Shown here: positions 40,945-49,890 of the stretch, piece by piece | Position numbering within the stretch: position 1 is the first letter of the stretch | How the letters are laid out: every line of letters starts with the position of its first letter | Source: Thalassococcus_A lentus | Lineage (GTDB): Bacteria; Pseudomonadota; Alphaproteobacteria; Rhodobacterales; Rhodobacteraceae | Direction of reading: 5' to 3' | Assembly: GCF_028023555.1 (NCBI RefSeq) | Contig: NZ_JAQIOY010000003.1 | Coordinates: 372,001 to 436,000 of the forward strand | DNA: 64,000 bases | Program-made: the position numbers and the translations under genes | Notes under the pieces: model-generated | Database searches by the model: none | Told to the model about the DNA's origin: nothing | Seen by the model: the letters and a program-made list of their open reading frames with translations, nothing else

Positions 40945-42966
40945 TTATTGCGGCAATCCCACTTCGATCAGGCGAGACGCGTATTTCTGTCCGATCTGCA
41001 CGTCCCGAAACGGTTGTTTGGCCAAAAACGCGCCGACACGGAAATTCGGATCGTGGCGCTTGACCTGCCCTGCCATTTTGCGCGCTTCGTCAATTTCACC
41101 AATTTCCATCAAAGCCGCCGCAGTCATGCGCAAATTCGAGGTGTAATGCGGGTTCGCCTGAAAAGACCGCCTGCCCGCCTCGGCAGCTTCCAAATACTCG
41201 CCCGCCGCGTAGTGTGCGATGCTCAAAAAGTGGAAGAACCGAAAGATATACGGATCAAACGGCGATAACTCGATCGCGGCCTGCGTGTTTTCGATCGCCT
41301 GTGCCGTCTGCCCTTCGAATGTCAGCGTCGGGGCAGACCAAAGCAGCGTTTCCGCATCCCGAGGGGCGGCCCGCAAAGCCCTGCGGCACGTGTCTACGGC
41401 CGTCTCGCGGTAGCCGGACAAAGCGGTTTGATTGTGCGCAAAGCGCGTCAATGCCCGTGCACTCTGCCCGCTCAACTGGACAGCCCGCTCGGCGGTTTCG
41501 TGCAATGCCCGCGCATCCCCTGCCGGATCATCAGCCCAACCTTGGCCCAACTGGATCGAAAGCCAATCCGCCATCGCCAACTGACTGGTCGAATAACTCG
41601 GGTCACGCTGGACGGCCATTTCCAAAAGGCCCCGCGCACCACCAAAGGTGGTTGGGTCCAAGGCAAAGGCGATCTCTCTGGCGCGCAGCATTAGATGATA
41701 CGCCCCCAAATCCGAAGGCCGGGTGCCTTCGATGCGGCGCAATTCGGCATTGCCGACATTCGGCGTGATCTGGTGCGCGATCGAGGCGGCCAGTTCAGAC
41801 TGCATATCGAACAATTCGTGATCGTCGACGATGTAGTCGCTAGCCCATTCCACCAGACCGCTACGGGCATCGGTCAGATGCACATTGACGCGGAACCTGT
41901 TGCCATCGCTGCGCACCGACCCGCTGACGCAATATTCGGCCTCAAGACCACCGGGCATTCCCGCTGTCGGCAAAACTGGTGCGGCGTCTGCACCGGTGAC
42001 CTGCGCGCCCAATTGTCGGGTGCTGTTGGACGAATACACCCGCAACTCGCGCAGCTGCGCCATGAGCGACACCATGTCGTCCATGATGCCGTAGGAAAAA
42101 AACGGCTGCATCTCATGCGGGCCCAGCTGAGTGAACGGCAGAATGGCCAACCGCGGTGGCTGGGTCATGTTGGCATTGGCCCCGGCCCCGGACGGCGTGG
42201 CCGCAGCAACCTGTGCAGGCGTGGCGCTTTGCGGCGCGCCTTCGTCATCTGTCTTGATCAACACAGCCAGATCCTGTGTGGCGCGCGACGGCTCCATCCC
42301 CAGTTCGTCATCCAGCCGCTCATACAGATCCGCATAAATGCGCAGCGCCGGCCCGGTCTCACCCATCTGTGCCAAGGCGGCCATGGCCAGCCGGGCCGCG
42401 TCTTCGTTCAACGGATCCAGTTGCACAGCCAGACGAGCGGCCCGAATGCGGTGCGCGACAGGCAGATCAGCCTGCTCCATCACATCAGAACAGGTTTTTT
42501 GAATAGCCTGTTCAAAGCGTCCCCGTGCTGCTGTCAGCCATGTATCCAGCGGCTCGGACAGGCCCCAAAGTCCCCCGAAAAAGCTCGCCTCGATCTGTTC
42601 GGCGCTCAGGTCATCGTCAAAACTGCCATCCCGAATGCCAGACAGCATCCGGTCGATGTCAGTCTCGATTTGCTTGGGGTCCAGCGCAACATCGTGCGCC
42701 GTAATCTCAAGCGCGCCTTCTTCCAGCCCTTCCAACCCCTTGCGCACATCGCTCAGTGCCTGACGCAAAGAGGATCGCGCGCGTTCTTCGTCACTGTCAG
42801 GCCAAAGCAACGCTGCCAGACTGGCCCGCGTAAAACGATGCGGCGCCGTCATGGCCACATAGAAAATCAGAGCAATAGACCGCCGTTTGCCCTGCAACAC
42901 AGGGCTCGCATAAACATCCACGCCACAGCTTCCCATGGCGCGCAAAGACAAGGACGCAGGCGGCAT
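40945..42966 (-). CDS. BTAD-containing regulator with TolB-like and TPR domains
   Basis: This 673-residue multidomain protein has three recognisable parts. Residues about 1-95 form a SARP-type winged helix (with RFTRASLAALLWPDSDEERARSSL). Residues about 100-235 are a bacterial transcriptional activator domain ending RLDDELGMEPS. After a Pro/Ala linker there is a TolB-N/FlgO-like segment, PPRLAILPFTQLG to VEWASDYIVDD (about 270-400), then TPR-like repeats to the C-terminus. The arrangement resembles SARP/CadC-like regulators of alphaproteobacteria. It is upstream of the haloperoxidase and peptidase genes on the same strand and probably controls them. Its signal is unknown. Confidence 0.85.
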   Translation of the reverse strand: MPPASLSLRAMGSCGVDVYASPVLQGKRRSIALIFYVAMTAPHRFTRASLAALLWPDSDEERARSSLRQALSDVRKGLEGLEEGALEITAHDVALDPKQIETDIDRMLSGIRDGSFDDDLSAEQIEASFFGGLWGLSEPLDTWLTAARGRFEQAIQKTCSDVMEQADLPVAHRIRAARLAVQLDPLNEDAARLAMAALAQMGETGPALRIYADLYERLDDELGMEPSRATQDLAVLIKTDDEGAPQSATPAQVAAATPSGAGANANMTQPPRLAILPFTQLGPHEMQPFFSYGIMDDMVSLMAQLRELRVYSSNSTRQLGAQVTGADAAPVLPTAGMPGGLEAEYCVSGSVRSDGNRFRVNVHLTDARSGLVEWASDYIVDDHELFDMQSELAASIAHQITPNVGNAELRRIEGTRPSDLGAYHLMLRAREIAFALDPTTFGGARGLLEMAVQRDPSYSTSQLAMADWLSIQLGQGWADDPAGDARALHETAERAVQLSGQSARALTRFAHNQTALSGYRETAVDTCRRALRAAPRDAETLLWSAPTLTFEGQTAQAIENTQAAIELSPFDPYIFRFFHFLSIAHYAAGEYLEAAEAGRRSFQANPHYTSNLRMTAAALMEIGEIDEARKMAGQVKRHDPNFRVGAFLAKQPFRDVQIGQKYASRLIEVGLPQ

Positions 42967-43087
42967 CGAGCGGATTCTAACCCCAAAGTTGAGCGCAGTG
43001 CAGATTTAAGCACTTTTTGCGCTTTCGTGCAAAGACGCACAAACACCAACATCGGAAAAAGCACACACAAACCCGTGGGTTGCGGCG

Positions 43088-44092
43088 TTAGAGCCCACCT
43101 TCAGCAAAGTGAAAGCGGCTGGTTTGGCGATAGGTTTCACCGGGCAGGAGCGTGACCTGTTCAAAATCCGGCCGGTTCGGCGCGTCTGGCCAGTGTTGCG
43201 GCTCAATCGCGATGCCGGCGTGCGGGCCATAGGCAATTCCGCCCAGTCCGGCCTGCGGTGCCGTGTTCATGCCGCTTGCGTCATAGACCTGCAAACCCGG
43301 CTGATCACTGTGTACCGTCATCATCAGACCGCCAGCCGACAAACGGCACAGCACAGCGTCCGGCTGAGCCGTTTCAAAGCAAAAGTTGTGGTCCAGAATT
43401 GGCTCGTCGGGATTGTTGATCACGCGTGGCTTTTGGAAATCGAACCGGGTTCCTTGCACGGGCTGCGGTGGTCCCTTTGGGATCTGTAGCTCATCAACCG
43501 CCAGATAGTGTTTTGCCGGAACTTGCATCAAATGATCTGCGGTGGTCGGTGCGCCATCAAGGTTCCAATAGGCATGGTGCGCCAAATTGCAAAGCGTGGG
43601 CACATCACACTGGCCCGTCATGCTGACTGTCACACCACCCTGCCCGTCCAGTTCGTACAAGGCCGTCAGGCGCAGCGCGCCGGGAAAGCCATCCTGCCCA
43701 TCGCGCAGAACCAAGGACAGTGTGCAACTTGAATCTGTCGCACCTTCCAGCACCCAGTTGCAAGAGCCGGTTCCGGACCGACCTCCGTGCAGTGTGGTGC
43801 AGTCTCTTTCGTTCTGATCAAAGGCATACCGCTGGCCATCGATCACCGCTGTACCGCCAGCGATCCGGTTGGCAACCCGGCCGACAATCGCCCCGAAATA
43901 TCGCATTGGGCCAAGGTACGATCCAAAATCATCAGCCCCCAGCACAAGGGAATGGTCCGCACCCCGCCGATAAAGCGCCTGAAGGCTCGCGCCCCAGGTG
44001 ATGACCTGCGCGCGCAAATCACCCCGTTCCAGAATGATCCTTTTGACCGCCGTGCCATCAGGGGCAGTGCCAAAGTCATTGATGTTCGGCAT
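43088..44092 (-). CDS. galM: Aldose 1-epimerase
   Basis: This enzyme interconverts alpha and beta anomers of aldoses such as galactose or glucose. The 334-residue beta-sandwich protein shows GRVANRIAGG near residue 71, the His of TTLHGG near residue 98, the catalytic His in LAHHAYWNLDG near residue 174 and the catalytic Glu in AIEPQHWPDA near residue 300. AAAGG precedes the ATG. It lies 59 bases downstream of a TPP-enzyme gene and may share its transcript. No sugar-catabolic cluster surrounds it, so its sugar is uncertain. Confidence 0.92.
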   Translation of the reverse strand: MPNINDFGTAPDGTAVKRIILERGDLRAQVITWGASLQALYRRGADHSLVLGADDFGSYLGPMRYFGAIVGRVANRIAGGTAVIDGQRYAFDQNERDCTTLHGGRSGTGSCNWVLEGATDSSCTLSLVLRDGQDGFPGALRLTALYELDGQGGVTVSMTGQCDVPTLCNLAHHAYWNLDGAPTTADHLMQVPAKHYLAVDELQIPKGPPQPVQGTRFDFQKPRVINNPDEPILDHNFCFETAQPDAVLCRLSAGGLMMTVHSDQPGLQVYDASGMNTAPQAGLGGIAYGPHAGIAIEPQHWPDAPNRPDFEQVTLLPGETYRQTSRFHFAEGGL

Positions 44093-44151
44093 GGTTTTAT
44101 TGCCTTTCGATTGTCAGATCAGCCAGTCCAGCCAGAGGTCCCAGCCCCATG

Positions 44152-45738
44152 TCAAAGCATGGCTGACGTCATGCGAATAAGGGTCGGGACCGGGGCGGCA
44201 AAGGCTTCGGCCAAGGTCTGCTGCAAAGCCTCCAGTGACCCCGGTTCTTCTGCACGCGCGCCATAGGCCCGCGCCAGTGCAAGGAAATCAGGATTGCGGG
44301 CGACCACCGCATTCGGTGCAATCTGGCTGCGCACCATCGAGTCTTCGATCTCGCCCAGTTTGCCATTGTCCCAGACCAGAATTGGCAAGCTGAGCCCCAA
44401 CTCGACCGCCGTGCCCAATTCGGGAAGCGTGTATTGCAGGCCGTAATCCCCCAGCAACGCGACGGTTGGCAGATTTGGGCGCGCCACGGCCCCGCCGATC
44501 GCAGCCGGAAGCGCATAGCCAAGCGTGCCGAAACCACAAGGGTGATGCCAATGTCCGGCACGCGGCATATCCCAGACTTCCTTTGCGCCATAGGCAAATT
44601 GCGTCATGTCCGAATAGATCATGGCCTCGGGCGGCATGACAGCCCGCAATGCTTCAGTTACCTCAACGATGCCCGGACGTTCGCTTTGCACCTGCGCCCG
44701 CCACGCCTTGCGCTTTTGGCTGACGAAGTCGGCATCCCATGCCGGTGCCCGGTCATCCACTCTGGCAGGGATTGCCACGCTCAAGGCCTGCAAAAACGCC
44801 TCTGCACTGCCCAGAATTCCCAAATCTTCAGACCCAAGATTGCAAAGCATCTCGGGATCAATATCGACACGGATCATGCGCCCTGTCTGGCCCAAGTCAC
44901 GCCGCCAGAGGTCGGTCTCGGACAGTTCCGTTCCCACAGCAATCACCAGATCACTTTCGGCGATTACCGCTTCGCTGTCGGGACGCGCGAGAAAGGAGCC
45001 AAGGAACAACGGATATTCAGCACCAACCACGCCGCGACCTGCATAGGTGGTGAATGCCGCCGCACCGGTTTGGCGCAAAACGTCATCAATCGCCTCCGCG
45101 CCGCCGACAGCACCGCCGCCAAAGACAAACAGTGGCTTGTCTGCCGCAAGGATCGCGTCCACCACCTGTCGCATCAGATCCTGATCCGGTTTCGGCGGCG
45201 ACAACTCAGCCGGTCCGGCACTGTGCGGCGCGGCGTCTTCGGACAACAAGCCAATCGGGACATGGATGGCCTTGGGGCGCGGTCTGGCCGAAGCAAACTC
45301 CCCCAGCGCACGATCCACCAATGCAAAGGCCGCATCGGCGCTGCGCGCCTCTTCGGACCAGTCACAAACGGTCTGCCCCGCCCCCACCTGATCGCGCATC
45401 TGGTGCAGTTGTCCCCGCGTTGCAGCGGTCTCATCCAGACAGGACGCCAACGCCAGAACCGGAACGCTGTCGCTGTAGGCCTGCCCCAGCGCTGTCATCG
45501 CGTTCACAAAACCCGGTCCCGTGATCAGATAGCACACACCCGGTGTTCCGGTTGCCCGTGCATACCCATCGGCCATAAAGGCAGCGCCCTGTTCATGGCG
45601 CGCCAGAACATGGGTGATCCCCGCCTCTTCTATGCCGCGGTACATTTCCACGTTGTGAACGCCGGGAATGCCGAAAATGGTCCGGACACCACGGTCCTTC
45701 AACATATGGGACAGTTGCGCCCCGAGTGGTCTTTGCAT
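44152..45738 (-). CDS. TPP-dependent acetolactate-synthase-like enzyme (possible 5-guanidino-2-oxopentanoate decarboxylase)
   Basis: This 528-residue ThDP enzyme of the acetolactate synthase/benzoylformate decarboxylase family has the usual three domains. The catalytic Glu is in ARHEQGAAFMADGYAR near residue 48. The central domain starts near residue 190, and the TPP-binding GDYGLQYTLPELGTAVELGLSLPILVWDNG lies near residue 430. The IFGIPGVHNVEMYRG start is closest in my memory to AruI, the arginine-transaminase pathway decarboxylase, but this is not proven. The second of two adjacent ATGs is preferred for spacing to GGAG. It overlaps the trkH stop as TGATG. Confidence 0.75.
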   Translation of the reverse strand: MQRPLGAQLSHMLKDRGVRTIFGIPGVHNVEMYRGIEEAGITHVLARHEQGAAFMADGYARATGTPGVCYLITGPGFVNAMTALGQAYSDSVPVLALASCLDETAATRGQLHQMRDQVGAGQTVCDWSEEARSADAAFALVDRALGEFASARPRPKAIHVPIGLLSEDAAPHSAGPAELSPPKPDQDLMRQVVDAILAADKPLFVFGGGAVGGAEAIDDVLRQTGAAAFTTYAGRGVVGAEYPLFLGSFLARPDSEAVIAESDLVIAVGTELSETDLWRRDLGQTGRMIRVDIDPEMLCNLGSEDLGILGSAEAFLQALSVAIPARVDDRAPAWDADFVSQKRKAWRAQVQSERPGIVEVTEALRAVMPPEAMIYSDMTQFAYGAKEVWDMPRAGHWHHPCGFGTLGYALPAAIGGAVARPNLPTVALLGDYGLQYTLPELGTAVELGLSLPILVWDNGKLGEIEDSMVRSQIAPNAVVARNPDFLALARAYGARAEEPGSLEALQQTLAEAFAAPVPTLIRMTSAML

Positions 45739-47189
45739 CATGCTCTCCAGAACCGAGCGGTGAAAATTGCATAGACGGCCAAGAGCTCAAGCCGCCCAAG
45801 AAGCATGGCAAAGCTGAGCATCCATTTTGCCGTATCGTTCAGGCCCGAAAAATTGCCAGACGGGCCAATCTCGTCGCCCAAACCCGGGCCCACATTGGCA
45901 AGAGCGGTTGCCGCTCCGGAAACCGACGTGATGAAATCAAGCCCTGTCAGAGCCAGCGCAACAGACAAAACGCCCAGCGTCACGACAAAGAAAACAAAGA
46001 ACGAGATAACTGACGACAGGACCTCGTCGGAAACTGGCCGGCCTTCATAGCGGGGCACAAAGACCCCGTTTGGCGCTTGAATGCGCCGCAGTTGCACCCG
46101 GATCGATGCAAAGAGCAACTGATAGCGGAAAATCTTGACGGAACATGCCGTTGATCCCGCGCATCCACCGATCAATCCCACAAAAAAGAATAGCGAGACC
46201 GCGAAAGGCCCCCAGACACCATAGTCTGCCGAAGCATAGCCCGTGCCCGTCAGAATCGACACCACATTGAAGAGCGCCTTGCGGAACGCCGGCTCGCCGG
46301 TCGCGTCGCCGCTTTGCATGCGCCAGATCGTGACCAGAACCACCAGCACAAGGGCAGTGCTGAAAAAGCCGCGGATCTGGCTGTCACGCAGGATTGGCCC
46401 GGGGTCCCGCGTTGTCGACAATTGAACGAACCGAACAAAGGGCAGCGCCGCGAGCATCATGAACACCACCGCCACATATTCCGTGCCCGGGCCGAACACC
46501 CCGAACGATGCGTCATAGTTGGCAAACCCTCCGGTCGCCACAGTGGTCATGGCATGCACCGTGGCATCAAAGGTATTCATGCCCGTTGCGATGTAGGACC
46601 CGGCACACAACAAAGTCAGCGAAACATATATTGTAGAAATCGACGACGAAATCTGCGTGGCCCGCGGCAGGATTTTGCCCATCGTATCAAACCCTTCCGA
46701 CCGGAAGATCTGCATACCACCCACCCGCAATTCGGGCAGGAAAACCATAGCCACAACAATGATCCCGATCCCGCCCAACCATTGCAGCAATCCACGCCAT
46801 AGCAGCAGGCCCTTGGGCAGCTCATCCAGCCCGGACAGCACGGTTGAGCCCGTGGTGGTCAGACCTGACATCGCTTCAAAGAACGCATCGGTAAAGCTGG
46901 CCTGCGTAGCCCCCAGAACAAAGGGCAACGCGCCAAACACCGGCAAAGCCACCCAGACACCGGTTGTAAGCAAAAAGGTCTGCTGAATTGTCAGACCCTC
47001 TTCGACGGCGTTTGCACAGGCAAGGGAGATCATGCCACCCGCAAGAATGGTGATCATCGCGCATTCGGCAAAGACCGGCCATTCCCCCTTGCCCTCGGCA
47101 ATATCCACGAGCATGGGCAGCACCATGGTTGCCCCGAGGCAAGCCACGAGCAGTCCAATGACATAGGCGACTGGGCGGATATCAAACAT
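45738..47189 (-). CDS. trkH: TrkH family potassium uptake protein
   Basis: TrkH is the K+-conducting membrane subunit of the Trk system. The 483-residue protein has four pore-loop (M1-P-M2) repeats with selectivity-filter glycines, for example LTTTGSTVL, TVATGGFAN, LTGTGYASAD and VGPGLGDEIGP. The start at 47189 gives the family length; upstream in-frame codons run into the folE2 terminator. No trkA gene lies next to it, so its NAD-binding partner is elsewhere. It is followed with a one-base overlap by the TPP-dependent enzyme gene. Confidence 0.94.
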   Translation of the reverse strand: MFDIRPVAYVIGLLVACLGATMVLPMLVDIAEGKGEWPVFAECAMITILAGGMISLACANAVEEGLTIQQTFLLTTGVWVALPVFGALPFVLGATQASFTDAFFEAMSGLTTTGSTVLSGLDELPKGLLLWRGLLQWLGGIGIIVVAMVFLPELRVGGMQIFRSEGFDTMGKILPRATQISSSISTIYVSLTLLCAGSYIATGMNTFDATVHAMTTVATGGFANYDASFGVFGPGTEYVAVVFMMLAALPFVRFVQLSTTRDPGPILRDSQIRGFFSTALVLVVLVTIWRMQSGDATGEPAFRKALFNVVSILTGTGYASADYGVWGPFAVSLFFFVGLIGGCAGSTACSVKIFRYQLLFASIRVQLRRIQAPNGVFVPRYEGRPVSDEVLSSVISFFVFFVVTLGVLSVALALTGLDFITSVSGAATALANVGPGLGDEIGPSGNFSGLNDTAKWMLSFAMLLGRLELLAVYAIFTARFWRA

Positions 47190-47300
47190 GGCCAAAGGCT
47201 TGGCCCTGCTGGCTGTCACTGTCAAGCACGCCACGCCGGATGTGAATAGCGTCCCGTCCCGTGTATTTTTTGCGCCTCAGCCGACCAGCAAGACAAAGAA

Positions 47301-47326
47301 AAGCGCCCGTCCGGAAACGAGCGCTT
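47301..47326 (-). terminator. Terminator of folE2
   Basis: AAGCGCCCGT (47301-47310) and ACGAGCGCTT (47317-47326) form a ten-base stem with one G-T pair and a 6-base loop. On the minus strand it is followed by TTCTTTG, 24 bases after the folE2 stop. Confidence 0.75.
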
Positions 47327-47349
47327 AAAATCATCTGCTGTGCGGTCTG

Positions 47350-48459
47350 TCAGCCGACGTGGAACAATGTCGAAAACAGCTTTGGATCCAGACTGTCGGC
47401 TGCGAATGTATCGCCCTCGGTCAGAACCGACACCGCGTCGTGGCTGTGCAGGCTCTCTTGATGGCTGGCCACAACACGATAGTCGCCGATCCGCGCATCG
47501 GCCTGCAATTGTTCGGCAAAAAGCCGTGCGGCGTCCTCGACAAAGATCGGGTTCGCAGCGTTGAGTTCGGCGAAGGCCTGTTCGTCCTCGCGTTTGACCA
47601 TAACCTGCGTTTCCGTCGGCACAGACCGGCGGCACATGTCGATCAGGTCTTCGAACCACAGGCAGTTGCAGTCTTCGTTCAGCAACACGGAAATGCGCGC
47701 AACAGAGCGCTGCGAATGCGGCGTTGCCAATTGGCCGCGTTCACGGCGGGCGTGCTCCGAAAGCTCCAGCGAACAGGGGCACGTGGACGAATAGACATAG
47801 TCGAGATGCATGATCTTGCGGCGGACACCGTCAACTTCGACCAATTCCAGCGCAATGTCGTAGTACTGATAGCCGGACAAGCCCGAACGCAGGCTGTCTA
47901 CCTTCATCGGAAAGCTCAGGCGCATATTGATGCGGGCATCAAAGCTCTCGAGGTCGGATTTGTAATCGTCCAGCGCCGCCTCGATCACCTCGAAGCTAAA
48001 GGTCTTGTCTGCGTGTCCGTAGAAGGAACGCATGATCCGGGACATGTTGATGCCCTTTTTGTCTGCCTCGAGGCTGACCGTCCCTGTGACCGACGTTTCC
48101 AGACGCAAATCGCCGTTGTCGCGGGTATGATACTGGATCGGCAGGCGGAAGTTGGAAATTCCCACATGCTGAATCGCCCGGTTCGCCCCACGGATCAGGC
48201 TGCTGGGGCCATTTTGCAGGTCCGGCAGGCCAGATTTGTAGCCCTCGTCTACCTGAAAATCTTCTGGGTAAGCACGACGCAGCGCCGGGTAGGCATCTGC
48301 ACCATCGGGGCCCAGCAAAAAAGCCAGATCGGCATCCTCGGCCAATGCCTGACGAGCGCTGTCCTGCGCCTTGCCCGCCCAACGCCGTAGCACCGCAAGA
48401 GCCTGCTCGGTCTCTTCACGGCTCGGTTCGCGGTCGATCTCTGGCGTATGAACGTTCAT
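47350..48459 (-). CDS. folE2: GTP cyclohydrolase FolE2 (type IB)
   Basis: FolE2 makes dihydroneopterin triphosphate from GTP for folate synthesis. It is unrelated in length to FolE type IA and can use metals other than zinc. The 369-residue protein has the tandem T-fold with the metal-ligand cysteine in STCPCSLELSEHAR near residue 222 and a His/Glu substrate set in RSVARISVLLNEDC. AAGGGG precedes the ATG. An imperfect dyad (TACTTAT with TAAGGTA, about 48484-48503) lies in the upstream region and might be an operator. No zur gene is seen nearby. Confidence 0.95.
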   Translation of the reverse strand: MNVHTPEIDREPSREETEQALAVLRRWAGKAQDSARQALAEDADLAFLLGPDGADAYPALRRAYPEDFQVDEGYKSGLPDLQNGPSSLIRGANRAIQHVGISNFRLPIQYHTRDNGDLRLETSVTGTVSLEADKKGINMSRIMRSFYGHADKTFSFEVIEAALDDYKSDLESFDARINMRLSFPMKVDSLRSGLSGYQYYDIALELVEVDGVRRKIMHLDYVYSSTCPCSLELSEHARRERGQLATPHSQRSVARISVLLNEDCNCLWFEDLIDMCRRSVPTETQVMVKREDEQAFAELNAANPIFVEDAARLFAEQLQADARIGDYRVVASHQESLHSHDAVSVLTEGDTFAADSLDPKLFSTLFHVG

Positions 48460-48585
48460 CAGTTAAGCCCCTTCGCTTGGCCCTTACCTTACAATAGATA
48501 AGTATCGCGTGCAGCGATTTCCATTCTCGTCACTCTGTACGCGCAAAACGGCAGGTCGGATCAAAGATTTTCCCGCAAAAAGACG

Positions 48586-49761
48586 CTACACAGCGTCAAG
48601 CGCCGTACAGACATCGCGCACCAGATCCTCGGGGGCTTCAATACCAACAGACAGTCGAACCAGCCCGTCGCTGATACCCAGTTCAGCCCTTTGTTCAGGG
48701 GTCAGACGTTGATGGGTCGTGGTTGCCGGATGGGTGGCAATCGATTTGGCGTCGCCCAGATTGTTCGAAATCAGCACCACGTCCAATGCGTTCAGAAAAC
48801 GGAAGGCTGCGTCCTTGCCGCCTTTGATGTCCAGCGCCAGCATTGTGCCGCCCGCCCCCAGTTGCCGCATGGCAAGATCATGCTGAGGATGGCTCGGGCT
48901 GCCGGGATAGATCAGCCGGCTGAGCGCGGGGTGTTGTCCTGCCGCTTCGGCAAGAGCCACTGCGCCTGCGGTCTGAGCCCGCACACGCAGATCCAGCGTT
49001 TCCATACCTTTGAGCATGACCCATGCGTTGAAGGGGCTGAGCGAGCCGCCCGTATGTTTCATGTACGGCTCGACGACGCCGCGGATATGCTCTTGGGTGG
49101 CCAGAATCACACCGCCAAGGCAACGACCCTGCCCATCCACATGCTTGGTTGTGGAATAGACAACAATATCAGCGCCTTGCTCGATTGCCTTTGAGTAAAT
49201 CGGCGTTGAAAACACATTGTCCACCACCACCTTGGCACCCACGGCATGAGCCAGATCAGAAACCGCTTTTATATCAACAAGTTCCAGCGTGGGATTCGAC
49301 ATGGACTCGAAGAAGACCGCCTTGGTGTCATCACGGATCGCACTCTGCCACTGTGCAAGGTCTGCACCATCCACAAACGTGACCTCAACACCGTAGCGTG
49401 TCAGCACCTCTTCGAGGATGTACAAACAGGATCCAAACAGCGCGCGCGCCGAAACCACATGATCGCCGGCGCGCAACAATGACATCAGCGCTCCATTGAC
49501 AGCAGCCATACCCGAAGCCGTGGCAAAGCAGTCCTCGGCCCCTTCCAGCAAGGCCATCCGCTCTTCGAACATCGCGACGGTCGGGTTGCCGTAGCGGGCG
49601 TAGATGTACTCGTCCGGCCCGGATTTCAGAAACCGTGCCTCCGCCGCTTCAGCGTTGTCATAGACGAACCCCTGCGTCAGAAAGATCGCCTCACTAACTT
49701 CGTTCCATTGGCTGCGTTTGGTTCCGCCGTGCACCAGGTTGGTGCGCTTATCTCGTGTCAT
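48586..49761 (-). CDS. metZ: O-succinylhomoserine sulfhydrylase
   Basis: MetZ converts O-succinylhomoserine and sulfide to homocysteine with PLP. The 391-residue Cys/Met-metabolism enzyme shows YARYGNPTVAMFEERMALLEG near residue 54, ATASGMAAV near residue 80 and the PLP lysine in YSTTKHVDGQGR near residue 207. GAGGTGA precedes the ATG. A SAM-II riboswitch lies in its leader, so expression should fall when S-adenosylmethionine is abundant. This agrees with a methionine-biosynthetic, not catabolic, role. Confidence 0.95.
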   Translation of the reverse strand: MTRDKRTNLVHGGTKRSQWNEVSEAIFLTQGFVYDNAEAAEARFLKSGPDEYIYARYGNPTVAMFEERMALLEGAEDCFATASGMAAVNGALMSLLRAGDHVVSARALFGSCLYILEEVLTRYGVEVTFVDGADLAQWQSAIRDDTKAVFFESMSNPTLELVDIKAVSDLAHAVGAKVVVDNVFSTPIYSKAIEQGADIVVYSTTKHVDGQGRCLGGVILATQEHIRGVVEPYMKHTGGSLSPFNAWVMLKGMETLDLRVRAQTAGAVALAEAAGQHPALSRLIYPGSPSHPQHDLAMRQLGAGGTMLALDIKGGKDAAFRFLNALDVVLISNNLGDAKSIATHPATTTHQRLTPEQRAELGISDGLVRLSVGIEAPEDLVRDVCTALDAV

Positions 49762-49834
49762 AATTCACCTCTGCGCGCTCAACCGCGCAACAAAAAAGCC
49801 CCAGTCGCGGTCAAGCGAAAGGAGCCCTTCGTCT

Positions 49835-49890
49835 GACCTCTTTAGCGGTTTGTTTAACGAGGCCCGCAATCCGGTAACAAATCGCCTCGG
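49835..49890 (-). promoter_or_regulatory. SAM-II riboswitch in the metZ leader
   Basis: Read on the minus strand, CGAGGC (49884-49889) pairs with GCCTCG (49858-49863) to form P1. The loop carries GATTTGTTACC, and the 3' side has GTTAAACAAACC followed by the hallmark CGCTAAAGAGGT. The loop ACC can pair with the final GGT to close the pseudoknot. This matches the compact SAM-II (metA/metX-type) aptamer of alphaproteobacteria. Between it and the metZ start lie a roughly 12-base hairpin (49810-49839) and a six-T tract (49793-49798), which may form the expression platform. Confidence 0.9.

Noticed and set aside
41695..43155. 486-codon open frame opposite the BTAD regulator
   Set aside because: The minus strand encodes a coherent multidomain protein; the plus-strand product is Arg/Gln/His-rich shadow sequence.
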